Assembly: GCA_965657495.1 (NCBI GenBank)
Contig: CBFHPD010000110.1
Span: 1-20,068 of the forward strand
Direction: 5' to 3'
Length of the DNA: 20,068 bases
From: JALQTD01 sp965657495
GTDB taxonomy: Bacteria; Bacteroidota; Bacteroidia; Flavobacteriales_D; Sanyastnellaceae
Every line of letters begins with the position of its first letter. Positions within the stretch are counted from its first letter, which is position 1. The translations under genes were made by a program, and so were the position numbers. Positions 1 through 6,872 of this stretch are shown in pieces. Below the pieces are notes generated by a model, which was given only the letters and a program-made list of their open reading frames with translations, was not told the DNA's origin and did no database searches.

Positions 1-669
1 GCAACCAATGCCTTCGGCACAACATACGGTGACACCTTGAGCTTTACCACGGACTTTGTTTGCGGAAGTGATGGCATTTATTACGATCTGGTTTATTACG
101 GCACCACCCCAATCGGCGACGTATGCTGGATGACCGAAGATTTGCGGGTGACCACTTACCGCGATGGAACGACCATCCCCAACGGCTTAACGGCCAGTGA
201 ATGGACCAGCACAACGGACGGGGCGCGAGCTAAGTTCTACGAGGATGACGAATCATCGTTCTTTTACAACGCAAACGCACCCTCTTTGTACAATTGGGAG
301 GCCGTGAACTCCGGTGAACTGTGCCCGGCCGGATACCGGGTGGCGACCGATGAAGATTGGTCAAATCTCGAAACCGCGATTGCTGGTGATGTCAACTCCC
401 TCATCACGCTGGGGTATGGGCCCGCGACCACCAATTCGACGGGATTCAATGCCCTCTCACAAGGCACGCGCAGCGGCGAAACGGGGGAGTGGATTTCATC
501 CTCATCGGATGCTGCCATGCGCTACTGGACAGCAAGCGCTTCGGAGGGCTTTCCTTGGCATCGAAACGTAACCTGGTCGGGAGTGAATTGGCTAGAAAAC
601 CCCAGCATGTCGCGTGAGAATGATCAAAATCCAAAGGCCGGCATGCTCGTTCGGTGTGTGAAAGAATAA
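1..669 (+). CDS. FISUMP-domain surface protein, 3' part only
   Basis: This is the C-terminal 222 residues of a larger protein whose reading frame is open from the first base. The first residues, up to about 18 (ending SFTT), look like the end of a fibronectin-III or Ig-like repeat. The rest matches the FISUMP domain (Fibrobacter succinogenes major paralogous domain): DGIYYDLVYYG, then IGDVCWMTEDLR, a Tyr/Asp/Gly stretch, YNWEAVNSGELCPAGYRVATDEDW, GFNALSQGTRS, YWTAS and a final KAGMLVRCVKE. Conserved Cys residues sit in the CWM, LCPAG and RCVK motifs. FISUMP proteins are secreted or cell-surface proteins of the Bacteroidota and Fibrobacteres whose biochemical role is unsettled. A TTG at base 37 could be read as a start but lies inside the upstream repeat, so the gene almost certainly begins outside the window. 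A hairpin terminator follows about 100 bp after the stop. Confidence 0.85.
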   Translation, partial: ATNAFGTTYGDTLSFTTDFVCGSDGIYYDLVYYGTTPIGDVCWMTEDLRVTTYRDGTTIPNGLTASEWTSTTDGARAKFYEDDESSFFYNANAPSLYNWEAVNSGELCPAGYRVATDEDWSNLETAIAGDVNSLITLGYGPATTNSTGFNALSQGTRSGETGEWISSSSDAAMRYWTASASEGFPWHRNVTWSGVNWLENPSMSRENDQNPKAGMLVRCVKE

Positions 670-772
670 CGGGATTCAACCGAATTCGTTCTGCGCCAAA
701 AAGGGGGTGGAACGACGGGGCATGTACATAACTTCTGCCTGTTACAGGGGCCTCATTCATCGCACGTAAACA

Positions 773-808
773 AAGAAAAAGCCGGCGCATTCGCACCGGC
801 TTTTTCTT
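773..808. terminator. Intrinsic terminator after the FISUMP gene
   Basis: A perfect 13-bp stem (773-785 with 796-808) closes on a 10-nt loop. The stem core is GCCGG/CCGGC, flanked by A-rich and T-rich arms, so it can work on both strands. It lies 104 bp after the FISUMP stop codon. The rest of the 670-895 gap has no convincing ORF, RNA or promoter. Confidence 0.8.
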
Positions 809-895
809 GAGTAAGGAACCCACCTTCCGCTAAAGCTCCCCCTGAATTCAAGCCATAAACACAATGCCTGGCAAATAGCCCACCATTGAAAACGC

Positions 896-925
896 AAAAA
901 GCCAATGCTCACGCACTGGCTTTTT
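896..925. terminator. Intrinsic terminator of the tRNA-Ser transcript
   Basis: A 9-bp stem (AAAAAGCCA at 896-904 with TGGCTTTTT at 917-925) is topped by an inner 3-bp stem across a mismatch. On the minus strand it follows the tRNA 3' end by about 9 nt and ends in a T run, as expected for a monocistronic tRNA. It shares its architecture (AGCC core, one mismatch, 4-nt apical loop) with the terminator at 773-808. Confidence 0.8.
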
Positions 926-934
926 GAATTTTCG

Positions 935-1019
935 CGGAGAGACCGAGATTCGAACTCGGGGACCAAGATACTCGGTCACAGCTTAGCAGGCTGCTGCATT
1001 ACCACTCTGCCACCTCTCC
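935..1019 (-). tRNA. tRNA-Ser(GCU)
   Basis: Read on the minus strand this 85-nt segment folds as a class II tRNA. The acceptor 5' strand GGAGAGG pairs with TCTCTCC (last pair G-U). The D arm contains AGTGGTAA. The anticodon stem GCAGC/GCTGT encloses the loop CTGCTAA with anticodon GCT. A long variable arm runs from about 979 to 960, and the T arm is CCGAG-TTCGAAT-CTCGG. The discriminator base is G, as usual for serine tRNAs. CCA is not encoded, so it must be added after transcription. It decodes the serine codons AGC and AGU. Confidence 0.95.
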
Positions 1020-1049
1020 CTAACCGCACCCTGAGGCAGAGTGCGGCCG

Positions 1050-1080
1050 CAAATTTACGCAAACTCGTTGCACAAACAAA
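1050..1080 (-). promoter_or_regulatory. Bacteroidota-type promoter for tRNA-Ser
   Basis: On the minus strand a -33 TTTG (1080-1077) is followed by exactly 19 nt and a perfect -7 box TAAATTTG (1057-1050). This is the canonical Bacteroides/Flavobacterium sigma-factor layout (TTTG-N19-TAnnTTTG). The box ends 30 nt before the mature tRNA 5' end, which allows a short 5' leader. Confidence 0.8.
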
Positions 1081-1098
1081 GGAAAATTCGTATCTTAC
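1068..1098 (+). promoter_or_regulatory. Possible promoter of the Cys-rich secreted protein
   Basis: TTG (1068-1070), a 20-nt spacer and TATCTTAC (1091-1098, 6 of 8 matches to TAnnTTTG) point towards the start codon at 1142. It interleaves with the divergent tRNA-Ser promoter on the other strand, so the two may compete for polymerase. The predicted leader is roughly 35-40 nt. Confidence 0.45.
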
Positions 1099-1141
1099 AG
1101 GTTCAATTTTTGACCTCAACTATCCACCAATCCATCCCACG

Positions 1142-1624
1142 ATGAAGAAAGTTCTGATCCTGAGCGTTTTCGCATTCTTCGCTCTTGCTGTTTCCGCGCA
1201 ATCTACGACCGCCGACAAAGGAGGTCAGACGACGGTGGAACAAAGCAACGGCGGAAAAGGTTCGAAAGCTTCTACTGCTGCTTCCCGCAACTCCTCATTG
1301 GGCGCCTTGCAACCGGCACCCGCGACGCAACCATCGGAAGAAGGCAAGCAAAAAGAAGCTTCCTGCCAAGGCGAAGGCAAATCTGAGAAGGGCGCTTGCT
1401 GCTCATCCAAAGGCAAATCCGAAGGCGGAGCGTGCTGCTCTGAAAAAGGCAAGGGCCATGGAGGAGAGCGCGGCGAGAAGTCCGGCTGTGCTGGCCATTC
1501 CGGTAAGGAGGGTGCCCGTGCGGAGGCTGAAGGCAAGAGTGGTGGCTGCTGCGCTGAAAAGAGCGCAGGTGCAAGCTGCTCTGGCAACGGCCACTCAGAA
1601 GGAGATCGCAAAGAAAAACACTGA
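1142..1624 (+). CDS. Small secreted Cys/Gly/Lys-rich protein
   Basis: I do not recognise a named family. The 160-residue product begins with a clear signal peptide (MKKVLILSVFAFFALAVSAQ, cleavage near residue 20). It continues as a low-complexity, very hydrophilic chain rich in Gly, Lys, Ser, Glu and Ala. Nine cysteines lie in the C-terminal half (75, 86-87, 98-99, 116, 136-137, 146), including three CC pairs, together with four histidines. Residues 80-91 and 92-103 are a tandem 12-residue repeat of the form KSExGACCSxKG. The frame stays open upstream to 905, but that extension runs antisense through the tRNA, and the signal peptide fixes the start at 1142. CC pairs plus His suggest metal binding or disulphide cross-linking in the periplasm or envelope. 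This is inference from composition only. It is monocistronic and ends before a strong terminator. Confidence 0.75.
   Translation: MKKVLILSVFAFFALAVSAQSTTADKGGQTTVEQSNGGKGSKASTAASRNSSLGALQPAPATQPSEEGKQKEASCQGEGKSEKGACCSSKGKSEGGACCSEKGKGHGGERGEKSGCAGHSGKEGARAEAEGKSGGCCAEKSAGASCSGNGHSEGDRKEKH
1379..1450 (+). repeat. Two 36-bp in-frame tandem repeats
   Basis: Two consecutive 36-bp units encode KSEKGACCSSKG and KSEGGACCSEKG. A degenerate third copy (KSGGCCAEKS) lies near residues 132-141. The units differ at the DNA level mostly by synonymous or conservative changes, so this looks like an old duplication kept for its protein product. Confidence 0.7.
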
Positions 1625-1711
1625 GCTGTTCACCGCAGCTTGGGCGCACCCTGTGCGTTTCGCTTAATATCGAAAAAGACGTGCGCTGAGCACGCAATCT
1701 TGCCAACTTGA

Positions 1712-1739
1712 AAAAGGCCCCGGGAACCCGGGGCCTTTT
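1712..1739. terminator. Strong bidirectional terminator
   Basis: A 13-bp stem (1712-1724 with 1727-1739), with a core of GGCCCCGGG/CCCGGGGCC flanked by A4 and T4, has a minimal AA centre. It sits between the convergent Cys-rich protein gene and lhgO and should stop transcription from both sides. Another small hairpin at about 1681-1693 is weaker. Confidence 0.9.
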
Positions 1740-1762
1740 CTTGTGGGGACCGGCCGCGTTCT

Positions 1763-3034
1763 TCAGAGGGCGAACCGCTCCTTGGCAAGGTCGGCGATGT
1801 GCTCACCGATGGCCAATGCTGCTGTGGCAGCGGGTGAAGGGGCGTTCAAGACGTGGATGCTGTGGTCCGTGTATTCGATGCGGAAATCATCCCGCGTGTC
1901 CCCGTTCTCCGACAACAACAAGGCCCGCACACCGGAGCGGCCTGGTTTCAAGTCCTCCATGGTCAAGGAAGGAACGAGGCGTTGCAGCGTTTTCAAGAAC
2001 AGGCGCTTGGAGAAGGCCCGGCGGTATTCGTTGATGCCGAACGACATGTTGTTGAAGAACAGCTTCCAGGTCCCGCCGTATCCGAGGGCATCGAGGGTGT
2101 CGCGCAGGTCAAAGTCCGTTTTGCCATAGCCCTCGCGCTTGAAGGTGAACACCGCGTTGGGGCCGCATTCGATTTCACCGTTCGTCATCCGGGTGAAGTG
2201 GACACCGAGGAACGGGAAGTCGGGGTTGGGTACCGGGTAGATGAGGTTGCGGATCTTGTGCTTCGCTTGGTCAGTGAGCTCATAGTAGTCGCCGCGGAAC
2301 CCCACGACCTGCTCCTTCAAGGCCACGCCGTCCTTGCGGGCGAGGCGATCGGCTTGCAGGCCGCCGCAGACCACGAGGTGGGTGCACGTGTAGGTGGCAG
2401 CGTCGGTGGGCGCAGCGGAGGATGAGACGGGGTGGTGGGCGGCGGTGTGCCGGGTGGCGGTGACGTGGGTTTGGTCCCCCACCCGTTGAAAATCCGTGAC
2501 CTCCATTCCCAAGTGCACCTCCGACTTCGGCTGGAGGCCGAGGGCGACCTCGAGCATGCGCTCGGTGGCCACGCGGTAATCGATGATGCCCGTGCAGCCG
2601 ACGAACAGTGCGCCAACGCCTTTGCATTCGGGTTCGATTTCCTTCAGTTGCTCGACTGAAATGCGCTCGAGCCCTTCGATGCCGTTCTGCTGGCCGATGC
2701 CATGGATTTTCTCGAGCTGCGGGAGCTCTGACTCGTCAGCGGCGACGACGACCTTGCCGCAGACGTCGTGCGGCACGTCGTATTCCTGGGAAAACTTCAC
2801 GAGGGCCCGGCGGCCTTTGACGCAGTTGACCGCTTTGAGCGAGCCGGGCTTGTAGTAGAGGCCGGAATGGATGACCCCGGAGTTGTTGCCGGTTTGGTGA
2901 TCCGCCGGAGATCCTTCTTTGTCCAGCAGCAGCAGACGCAGTTCGGGGTGACGCTTTTGCAACTGGTAGAAGGTGGCTGCACCGACGATTCCACCGCCGA
3001 CGACCACCAAATCGAAATGCCTGTTCGGTTCCAT
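1763..3034 (-). CDS. lhgO: L-2-hydroxyglutarate oxidase (LhgO family)
   Basis: The product is a 423-residue FAD-dependent oxidoreductase of the DAO superfamily. LhgO oxidises L-2-hydroxyglutarate, a by-product of promiscuous malate dehydrogenase and of lysine/glutarate catabolism, to 2-oxoglutarate, usually at the membrane and passing electrons to quinone. The N-terminal Rossmann motif VVGGGIVGAATFYQL (residues 11-25) binds FAD. It is followed by the family signature around residues 46-61 (HQTGNNSGVIHSGLYY), then KGRRAL, CTGIIDYR and a C-terminal GRSGVRALL segment. Length is slightly above the usual near-400 residues. A low-complexity His/Ser/Ala/Thr insertion near residues 195-218 accounts for some of the excess. 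The ATG at 3034 is supported by a perfect -7 box 5 nt upstream. It is divergent from the MFS gene at 3085. Confidence 0.85.
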   Translation of the reverse strand: MEPNRHFDLVVVGGGIVGAATFYQLQKRHPELRLLLLDKEGSPADHQTGNNSGVIHSGLYYKPGSLKAVNCVKGRRALVKFSQEYDVPHDVCGKVVVAADESELPQLEKIHGIGQQNGIEGLERISVEQLKEIEPECKGVGALFVGCTGIIDYRVATERMLEVALGLQPKSEVHLGMEVTDFQRVGDQTHVTATRHTAAHHPVSSSAAPTDAATYTCTHLVVCGGLQADRLARKDGVALKEQVVGFRGDYYELTDQAKHKIRNLIYPVPNPDFPFLGVHFTRMTNGEIECGPNAVFTFKREGYGKTDFDLRDTLDALGYGGTWKLFFNNMSFGINEYRRAFSKRLFLKTLQRLVPSLTMEDLKPGRSGVRALLLSENGDTRDDFRIEYTDHSIHVLNAPSPAATAALAIGEHIADLAKERFAL

Positions 3035-3039
3035 CGCCG

Positions 3040-3047
3040 CAAAACTA
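3040..3047 (-). promoter_or_regulatory. -7 box of lhgO, likely leaderless
   Basis: The minus strand reads TAGTTTTG, a perfect match to TAnnTTTG, with only 5 nt between the box and the ATG at 3034. Transcription would begin at or next to the A of the start codon. No clean TTG is seen at the -33 position (TTC is present at about the right distance). Confidence 0.65.
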
Positions 3048-3072
3048 CGACATCGGATTTGGCCTGAAGGCC

Positions 3073-3080
3073 TATCTTGT
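3073..3080 (+). promoter_or_regulatory. Probable -7 box of the MFS gene
   Basis: TATCTTGT (6 of 8 to TAnnTTTG) ends 4 nt before the ATG at 3085. The match alone is weak, but the position relative to the ATG is the same as for the boxes before pafA and the DUF4159 gene. Confidence 0.4.
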
Positions 3081-3084
3081 CCCC

Positions 3085-4356
3085 ATGAATGAAGCGAAAC
3101 AGGTGGCCGCGGAGAGCAAGCAAGTGCAGCGTGCGTGGGCCTTGTACGACTGGGCGAACAGCGTTTACTCCCTCGTCATCACCACCGCCATCTTCCCCAT
3201 TTTTTACAATGCCGTGACCGCAGACACCGTGTCGTTCTTCGGCACGGACTTCGTAAACACGCAGCTCTACGCGTACATCCTCGCCTCGTCCTTCCTCGTG
3301 GTGATCGTCCTGAACCCGCTGTTGAGCGGGCTCGCCGACTACGCGGGCAAGAAGAAGTTTTTCATGAAGGTCTTTTGCTACACGGGGGCGGCGGCATGCA
3401 CGACCATGTATTGGTTCAACCCGGAGCAGCTGGAGTGGAGCATGGCGAGTTTGTTCCTTGCGAACATCGGCTTTTGGGGGAGTTTGGGCTTTTACAACGC
3501 GTATTTGCCGGAGATTGCGCCGCGCGAGGAGCACGACCGGTTGGGCGCGCGCGGGTACATCATGGGCTACATCGGGAGCCTGATTTTGCTGGTGGTCTGC
3601 TTGGTGATGATCCAAATCTGGGGCGTGAGCGTGCGGTGGGCCTTCGTGTTGGTGGGCATTTGGTGGGTGGCGTGGGCGCAGCCGGCGTTCTTGAAGCTGC
3701 CGACGAATCCGTTCAAGCATGCGGGGGGCGGGCGGTTGTTCGTGAAGGGGTTTGAGGAATTGCGGGGGGTGGCCCGGGATTTGGCCGACCAAAAAGGACT
3801 CAAGCGTTACCTGCTCAGCTTCTTCATCATCTCGATGGCGCTGCAGACCATCATGCTCATGGCATCGTCCTTCGGCATCAAGGAAGTGAAACTGAATGAC
3901 ACCGAGCTGATCATTGCCATCATCGCGGTCCAAATCCTGGCCATCCCCGGCGCGCGCATCGTCGCCTGGATGAGCGGCCGCTACGGCAACATCCGGACCT
4001 TGATGCTGTGCACGCTCATCTGGGCGGCCGTCTGCGTTTACGCCTATGCCGGCGTCCGCACCACGAACGGGTTCTTCGTCGCCGCCGGCATCATCGGCTT
4101 CATGATGGGCGGCACCCAAAGCCTGAACCGTTCCACGTATTCGAAGATGCTGCCCGATACGGAAGACCACGCGAGCTACTTCAGCTTTTACGAGGTCCTC
4201 GAAAAGGGCGGTCTCATCATCGGCATGTTCAGCTGGGGCTACATCGAAGGCTTCACCGGCTCGATGCGCACCAGCGTCCTCGCCCTCATCCTGTTCTTTG
4301 CTGCGGCACTTGCGGTAATGGCCACCATCCCGAAGGGCACCGTCCGCACGAACTGA
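3085..4356 (+). CDS. MFS transporter, UMF1/Atg22-like family
   Basis: The 423-residue integral membrane protein begins with a short polar N-terminus and the family hallmark RAWALYDWANSVYSLVITTAIFPIFY (residues 16-41). Many further hydrophobic segments follow, typical of a 12-helix major facilitator protein. A loop GARGYIMGYIGS and the later GGTQSLNRSTYSKMLPD match the UMF1/Atg22 branch. Eukaryotic Atg22 exports amino acids from vacuoles, while the substrate of bacterial members is unknown. It is divergent from lhgO with 50 bp between start codons, so a role in moving a related organic acid or amino acid is possible but unproven. Codon choice changes sharply near 3785 (G-ending before, C-ending after). 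Its stop codon directly abuts the stop of the convergent OmpA-family gene. Confidence 0.85.
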   Translation: MNEAKQVAAESKQVQRAWALYDWANSVYSLVITTAIFPIFYNAVTADTVSFFGTDFVNTQLYAYILASSFLVVIVLNPLLSGLADYAGKKKFFMKVFCYTGAAACTTMYWFNPEQLEWSMASLFLANIGFWGSLGFYNAYLPEIAPREEHDRLGARGYIMGYIGSLILLVVCLVMIQIWGVSVRWAFVLVGIWWVAWAQPAFLKLPTNPFKHAGGGRLFVKGFEELRGVARDLADQKGLKRYLLSFFIISMALQTIMLMASSFGIKEVKLNDTELIIAIIAVQILAIPGARIVAWMSGRYGNIRTLMLCTLIWAAVCVYAYAGVRTTNGFFVAAGIIGFMMGGTQSLNRSTYSKMLPDTEDHASYFSFYEVLEKGGLIIGMFSWGYIEGFTGSMRTSVLALILFFAAALAVMATIPKGTVRTN

Positions 4357-5520
4357 TCACTGCACCGGCAGGAAGGCGTGCTCGAGCAACTCGAACTCGA
4401 CGCGCCGGTTTTGGCGCCGGCCGTCGGGCGTCGTGTTGTCGGCTGCGGGAAGGCGGCTTCCGTGGTAGGCGAGTTCGAGCCGATTCGGGTCCACGCCTTG
4501 TTCGACGAGGTAATCGATGACGGCTTGGGCGCGGCGTTCGCTCAAGGCCAAATTGTACCCATCCGGCCCCACGACATCCGTGTGACCGTTCACTTCCATC
4601 ACAAGGTAGCGGTTCTTGCGCATCGCCCCTGCGACCTCATCCAACCGCGCAGTCGCCGCCCCATCCAGCTCCGACTCATCGAAGGCAAACAGCACCGACT
4701 CCAGCGCCACCTGTTCCACGAGGTACACCTCCCAAGGCGGATCGGTCGCCTCTTCGAGGTACGTCCGGTTGAGGCACGAACATTCCCCGGGCCCTCCCAC
4801 CGGCTCCACCCGCACATCGTCCACATACACGTAAGCCCAAGGACTCGCATCCTTCGTCGCATCCCGGCGCTCCAGTACCCGGTTCAGCTGCGGCGTCCGG
4901 AAATTCCCCAGCGTGATGAACCGCTCCCCCCCGTGGGCCTGCACCGCGTCCGACATCCGGATCCAGCTGTGCCGATCGCTCAACATGTGGAACCGCGGGT
5001 TGTCCACCTGCGGCTCCACCGCGATGACCCCATCGCCGCGCGCCCCCGGCGCACGCACTCCCAAATGCGCCCCCATGCCATCGGCGACCAGCGCCGCCGC
5101 ATCCGCTGCACACGCCCACCAAGACACGCACACCCACTCCCCCCGCACCAAGGTGCGCGAGAGTTCGGACTGCAGGTATTCCCGGTAATTGGGTTTGGCC
5201 GCGCTGTAAATCAGCAGCCCCGCATACGCCTCTCCTTCCACCGCCAGCTGTTCCCCAAACACGTTCTTCGGCACCCCCGCCTCCCGGCTGCACGCCTTGA
5301 AATGGTCGGGCGTTCCTTGGGAAGGCTGGGACCAGCACTTGGCCGTCCGAAGCGACGCATTGTTGTACGCTGACGGACACCAAGCCGCCTCCTCAAACGA
5401 CCCGTTGACCACTAGATTCTCCTGCGCCTCCACCAGCACAGGGCACAAAAAAAGGGGAAGCCACCGCAGCACCAGCTGCAGCAGCTCCCCCCCTCCGACC
5501 GACTTCCCGTGTTGTTGCAT
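4357..5520 (-). CDS. OmpA-family exported protein, paralog 2
   Basis: The product has 387 residues. Residues about 13-32 form a signal peptide, after an unusually long N-terminal segment. An N-terminal domain then starts with NLVVNGSFEE (residues 35-44), the opening typical of galactose-binding-like beta-sandwich domains in secreted Bacteroidota proteins. It ends with a YVYVDDVRVEP strand and an ECSC motif. Residues about 268-380 are an OmpA C-terminal domain: SVLFAFDESELD, NGHTDVVGPDGYNLALSERRA and GRRQNRRVEF. The peptidoglycan-contacting Asp (315) and Arg (330) are both present. Such proteins anchor the outer membrane or its complexes to the cell wall. The upstream paralog ends 45 bp before this start, so the two probably form an operon. 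A beta-barrel domain is absent. Confidence 0.85.
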   Translation of the reverse strand: MQQHGKSVGGGELLQLVLRWLPLFLCPVLVEAQENLVVNGSFEEAAWCPSAYNNASLRTAKCWSQPSQGTPDHFKACSREAGVPKNVFGEQLAVEGEAYAGLLIYSAAKPNYREYLQSELSRTLVRGEWVCVSWWACAADAAALVADGMGAHLGVRAPGARGDGVIAVEPQVDNPRFHMLSDRHSWIRMSDAVQAHGGERFITLGNFRTPQLNRVLERRDATKDASPWAYVYVDDVRVEPVGGPGECSCLNRTYLEEATDPPWEVYLVEQVALESVLFAFDESELDGAATARLDEVAGAMRKNRYLVMEVNGHTDVVGPDGYNLALSERRAQAVIDYLVEQGVDPNRLELAYHGSRLPAADNTTPDGRRQNRRVEFELLEHAFLPVQ

Positions 5521-5565
5521 GCAGCGGATGTGTTCCTTCAGAACAACAACGGAAAGCCCGCGGGA

Positions 5566-6729
5566 TTATTGAATCAACTCGAACGTCACACGGCGGTTCT
5601 GTGCGCGGCTGATGTCCGTGTCGCGCGTGGACGCTGGATCCTCGTTTTCGCGTGCTTCGACCACCATGCGGTCGGCAGGCACCCCCGCATCGATCAGGGC
5701 ATTCACCACGATGTTCGCGCGCTTCTCGCCGAGGGAAGCGTAGCGGCCGTTGATCTTGCCCTCGTTGAACTCGTCGTCGTCCGCATGGCCGACCACGCGC
5801 AACCGCCATCCCGGGTTCGCCGCCATCATTTCCGCGATGCTCGCAATGGTTTGCTGCCCCGCACCCGTTGCACCGCGCTTCAAGAACGCGTAGTACACGG
5901 CCATCACACTCAAGCGCTCCGCATCCGTCATGTTCTCGTTCAACACCACCGAAGAGCCGTACACCAAATCCTCTTCCACCTCATCGGCCGCGCTGCACGT
6001 GCACTGCGACTTCGCCGTCACCGGGTGGACTTGGACGTTGTCGAGGTAGTAGTACGCCTGCGCATGCTGCGCTCCCGTAAACCCGGAGGGCCGCTTGATT
6101 TTCTCAATCTCCATGTCGCTGTCGCCTGAGAACGCCCCGATGATGAGGTACTCCTCCTCGCCCGTTCCGATGACCGTGCCGCAAACCGTTTCCCAACCGT
6201 CGAAGAACATCATTACCTTATCCGAATGGTGCTGCACAGAAGGCGTGGTGACGAAGGTCCCGGTGTTCCCTTGGGACAACTTGCGGTCGCTCAAATATGC
6301 CCCGATGCCGTTGACCGCATAACGCGACATGTCCGCCAGCGAGATGTCGAACGACACGCAGTACATCTGGTTTTCCTCGAGGGATTCCGTCAACTTCACT
6401 TGGTAGTACTGGCGGAACAACCGGGTGTTCTTCGAATAAGCTCGGAAGCCGGCGTAGTGGTTGCCCTCTGAAGCATCCTGCTTGCCGTACAAGTTGCTCG
6501 GGATGTTCACCTTTTCGCTCTTCATGCCCTCCGCGTAGAGGTCGAGTGGCGTCTCGGTGACCGGGAACCAAGCCTCGGCAAAATCCGTGAGCTGCCCGTA
6601 GTTCTTCAATCGGCGGACATCGGCATCCTCAAAACTTCCGTTGGGAACCAGGTTATCTTGCGCAGTCATCAAAGGAGCCAGCGCCAGTGCGGCACCAGTC
6701 AACAGCAGGGAAATAGAACGTGCGTTCAT
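5566..6729 (-). CDS. OmpA-family exported protein, paralog 1
   Basis: From the chosen ATG at 6729 the product is 387 residues, the same length as its downstream paralog. A signal peptide (residues 1-23) precedes DNLVPNGSFED, the start of a galactose-binding-like domain. Shared landmarks with the paralog include the PSNLYG/PKNVFG element, the YAG stretch, a cysteine followed by VSF/VSW, NGIGAYL/DGMGAHL, YYLDNVQV/YVDDVRV, and a CTC/CSC pair before the C-terminal domain. Residues about 290-387 are OmpA-like (VVGHADDDEF, LGEKRANIVVNAL, SRAQNRRVTFEL), with the conserved Asp and Arg retained but a diverged first strand. The frame is open further upstream to 6867, but only the 6729 ATG gives a signal peptide at the N-terminus. 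The predicted role is a peptidoglycan-associated envelope protein. Confidence 0.85.
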   Translation of the reverse strand: MNARSISLLLTGAALALAPLMTAQDNLVPNGSFEDADVRRLKNYGQLTDFAEAWFPVTETPLDLYAEGMKSEKVNIPSNLYGKQDASEGNHYAGFRAYSKNTRLFRQYYQVKLTESLEENQMYCVSFDISLADMSRYAVNGIGAYLSDRKLSQGNTGTFVTTPSVQHHSDKVMMFFDGWETVCGTVIGTGEEEYLIIGAFSGDSDMEIEKIKRPSGFTGAQHAQAYYYLDNVQVHPVTAKSQCTCSAADEVEEDLVYGSSVVLNENMTDAERLSVMAVYYAFLKRGATGAGQQTIASIAEMMAANPGWRLRVVGHADDDEFNEGKINGRYASLGEKRANIVVNALIDAGVPADRMVVEARENEDPASTRDTDISRAQNRRVTFELIQ

Positions 6730-6813
6730 GCAGTGGTTGCGTTTTTTCAGGCCAAAACCAGCCCGAGGTTTCATTTCGCCAACCCGAAGCAAACTCCGGG
6801 CCAACTCAGCCGC

Positions 6814-6843
6814 CGAAGTTAGCGATAGCGCGCCGCACGCCAA
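6814..6843 (-). promoter_or_regulatory. Promoter of the OmpA-pair operon
   Basis: On the minus strand TTG (6843-6841, within TTTTG) is followed by exactly 19 nt and TAACTTCG (6821-6814, 7 of 8 to TAnnTTTG). It lies between the holA stop and the OmpA paralog and would give a leader of roughly 80 nt. A second weaker box, TGGTTTTG, lies at 6760-6753. Confidence 0.55.
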
Positions 6844-6872
6844 AACCTGCCGCGAAGTTTGGTCCAAATCCC

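Noticed and set aside
1681..1693. Small hairpin GTGC-GCTGA-GCAC as a terminator
   Set aside because: The stem is only 4-5 bp with no T run, and a far stronger terminator follows at 1712-1739.
2797..4170. 457-codon minus-strand frame opposite the MFS gene
   Set aside because: It is a His/Asp/Arg/Gly-rich shadow of a clear 12-helix transporter, with no promoter or family similarity.
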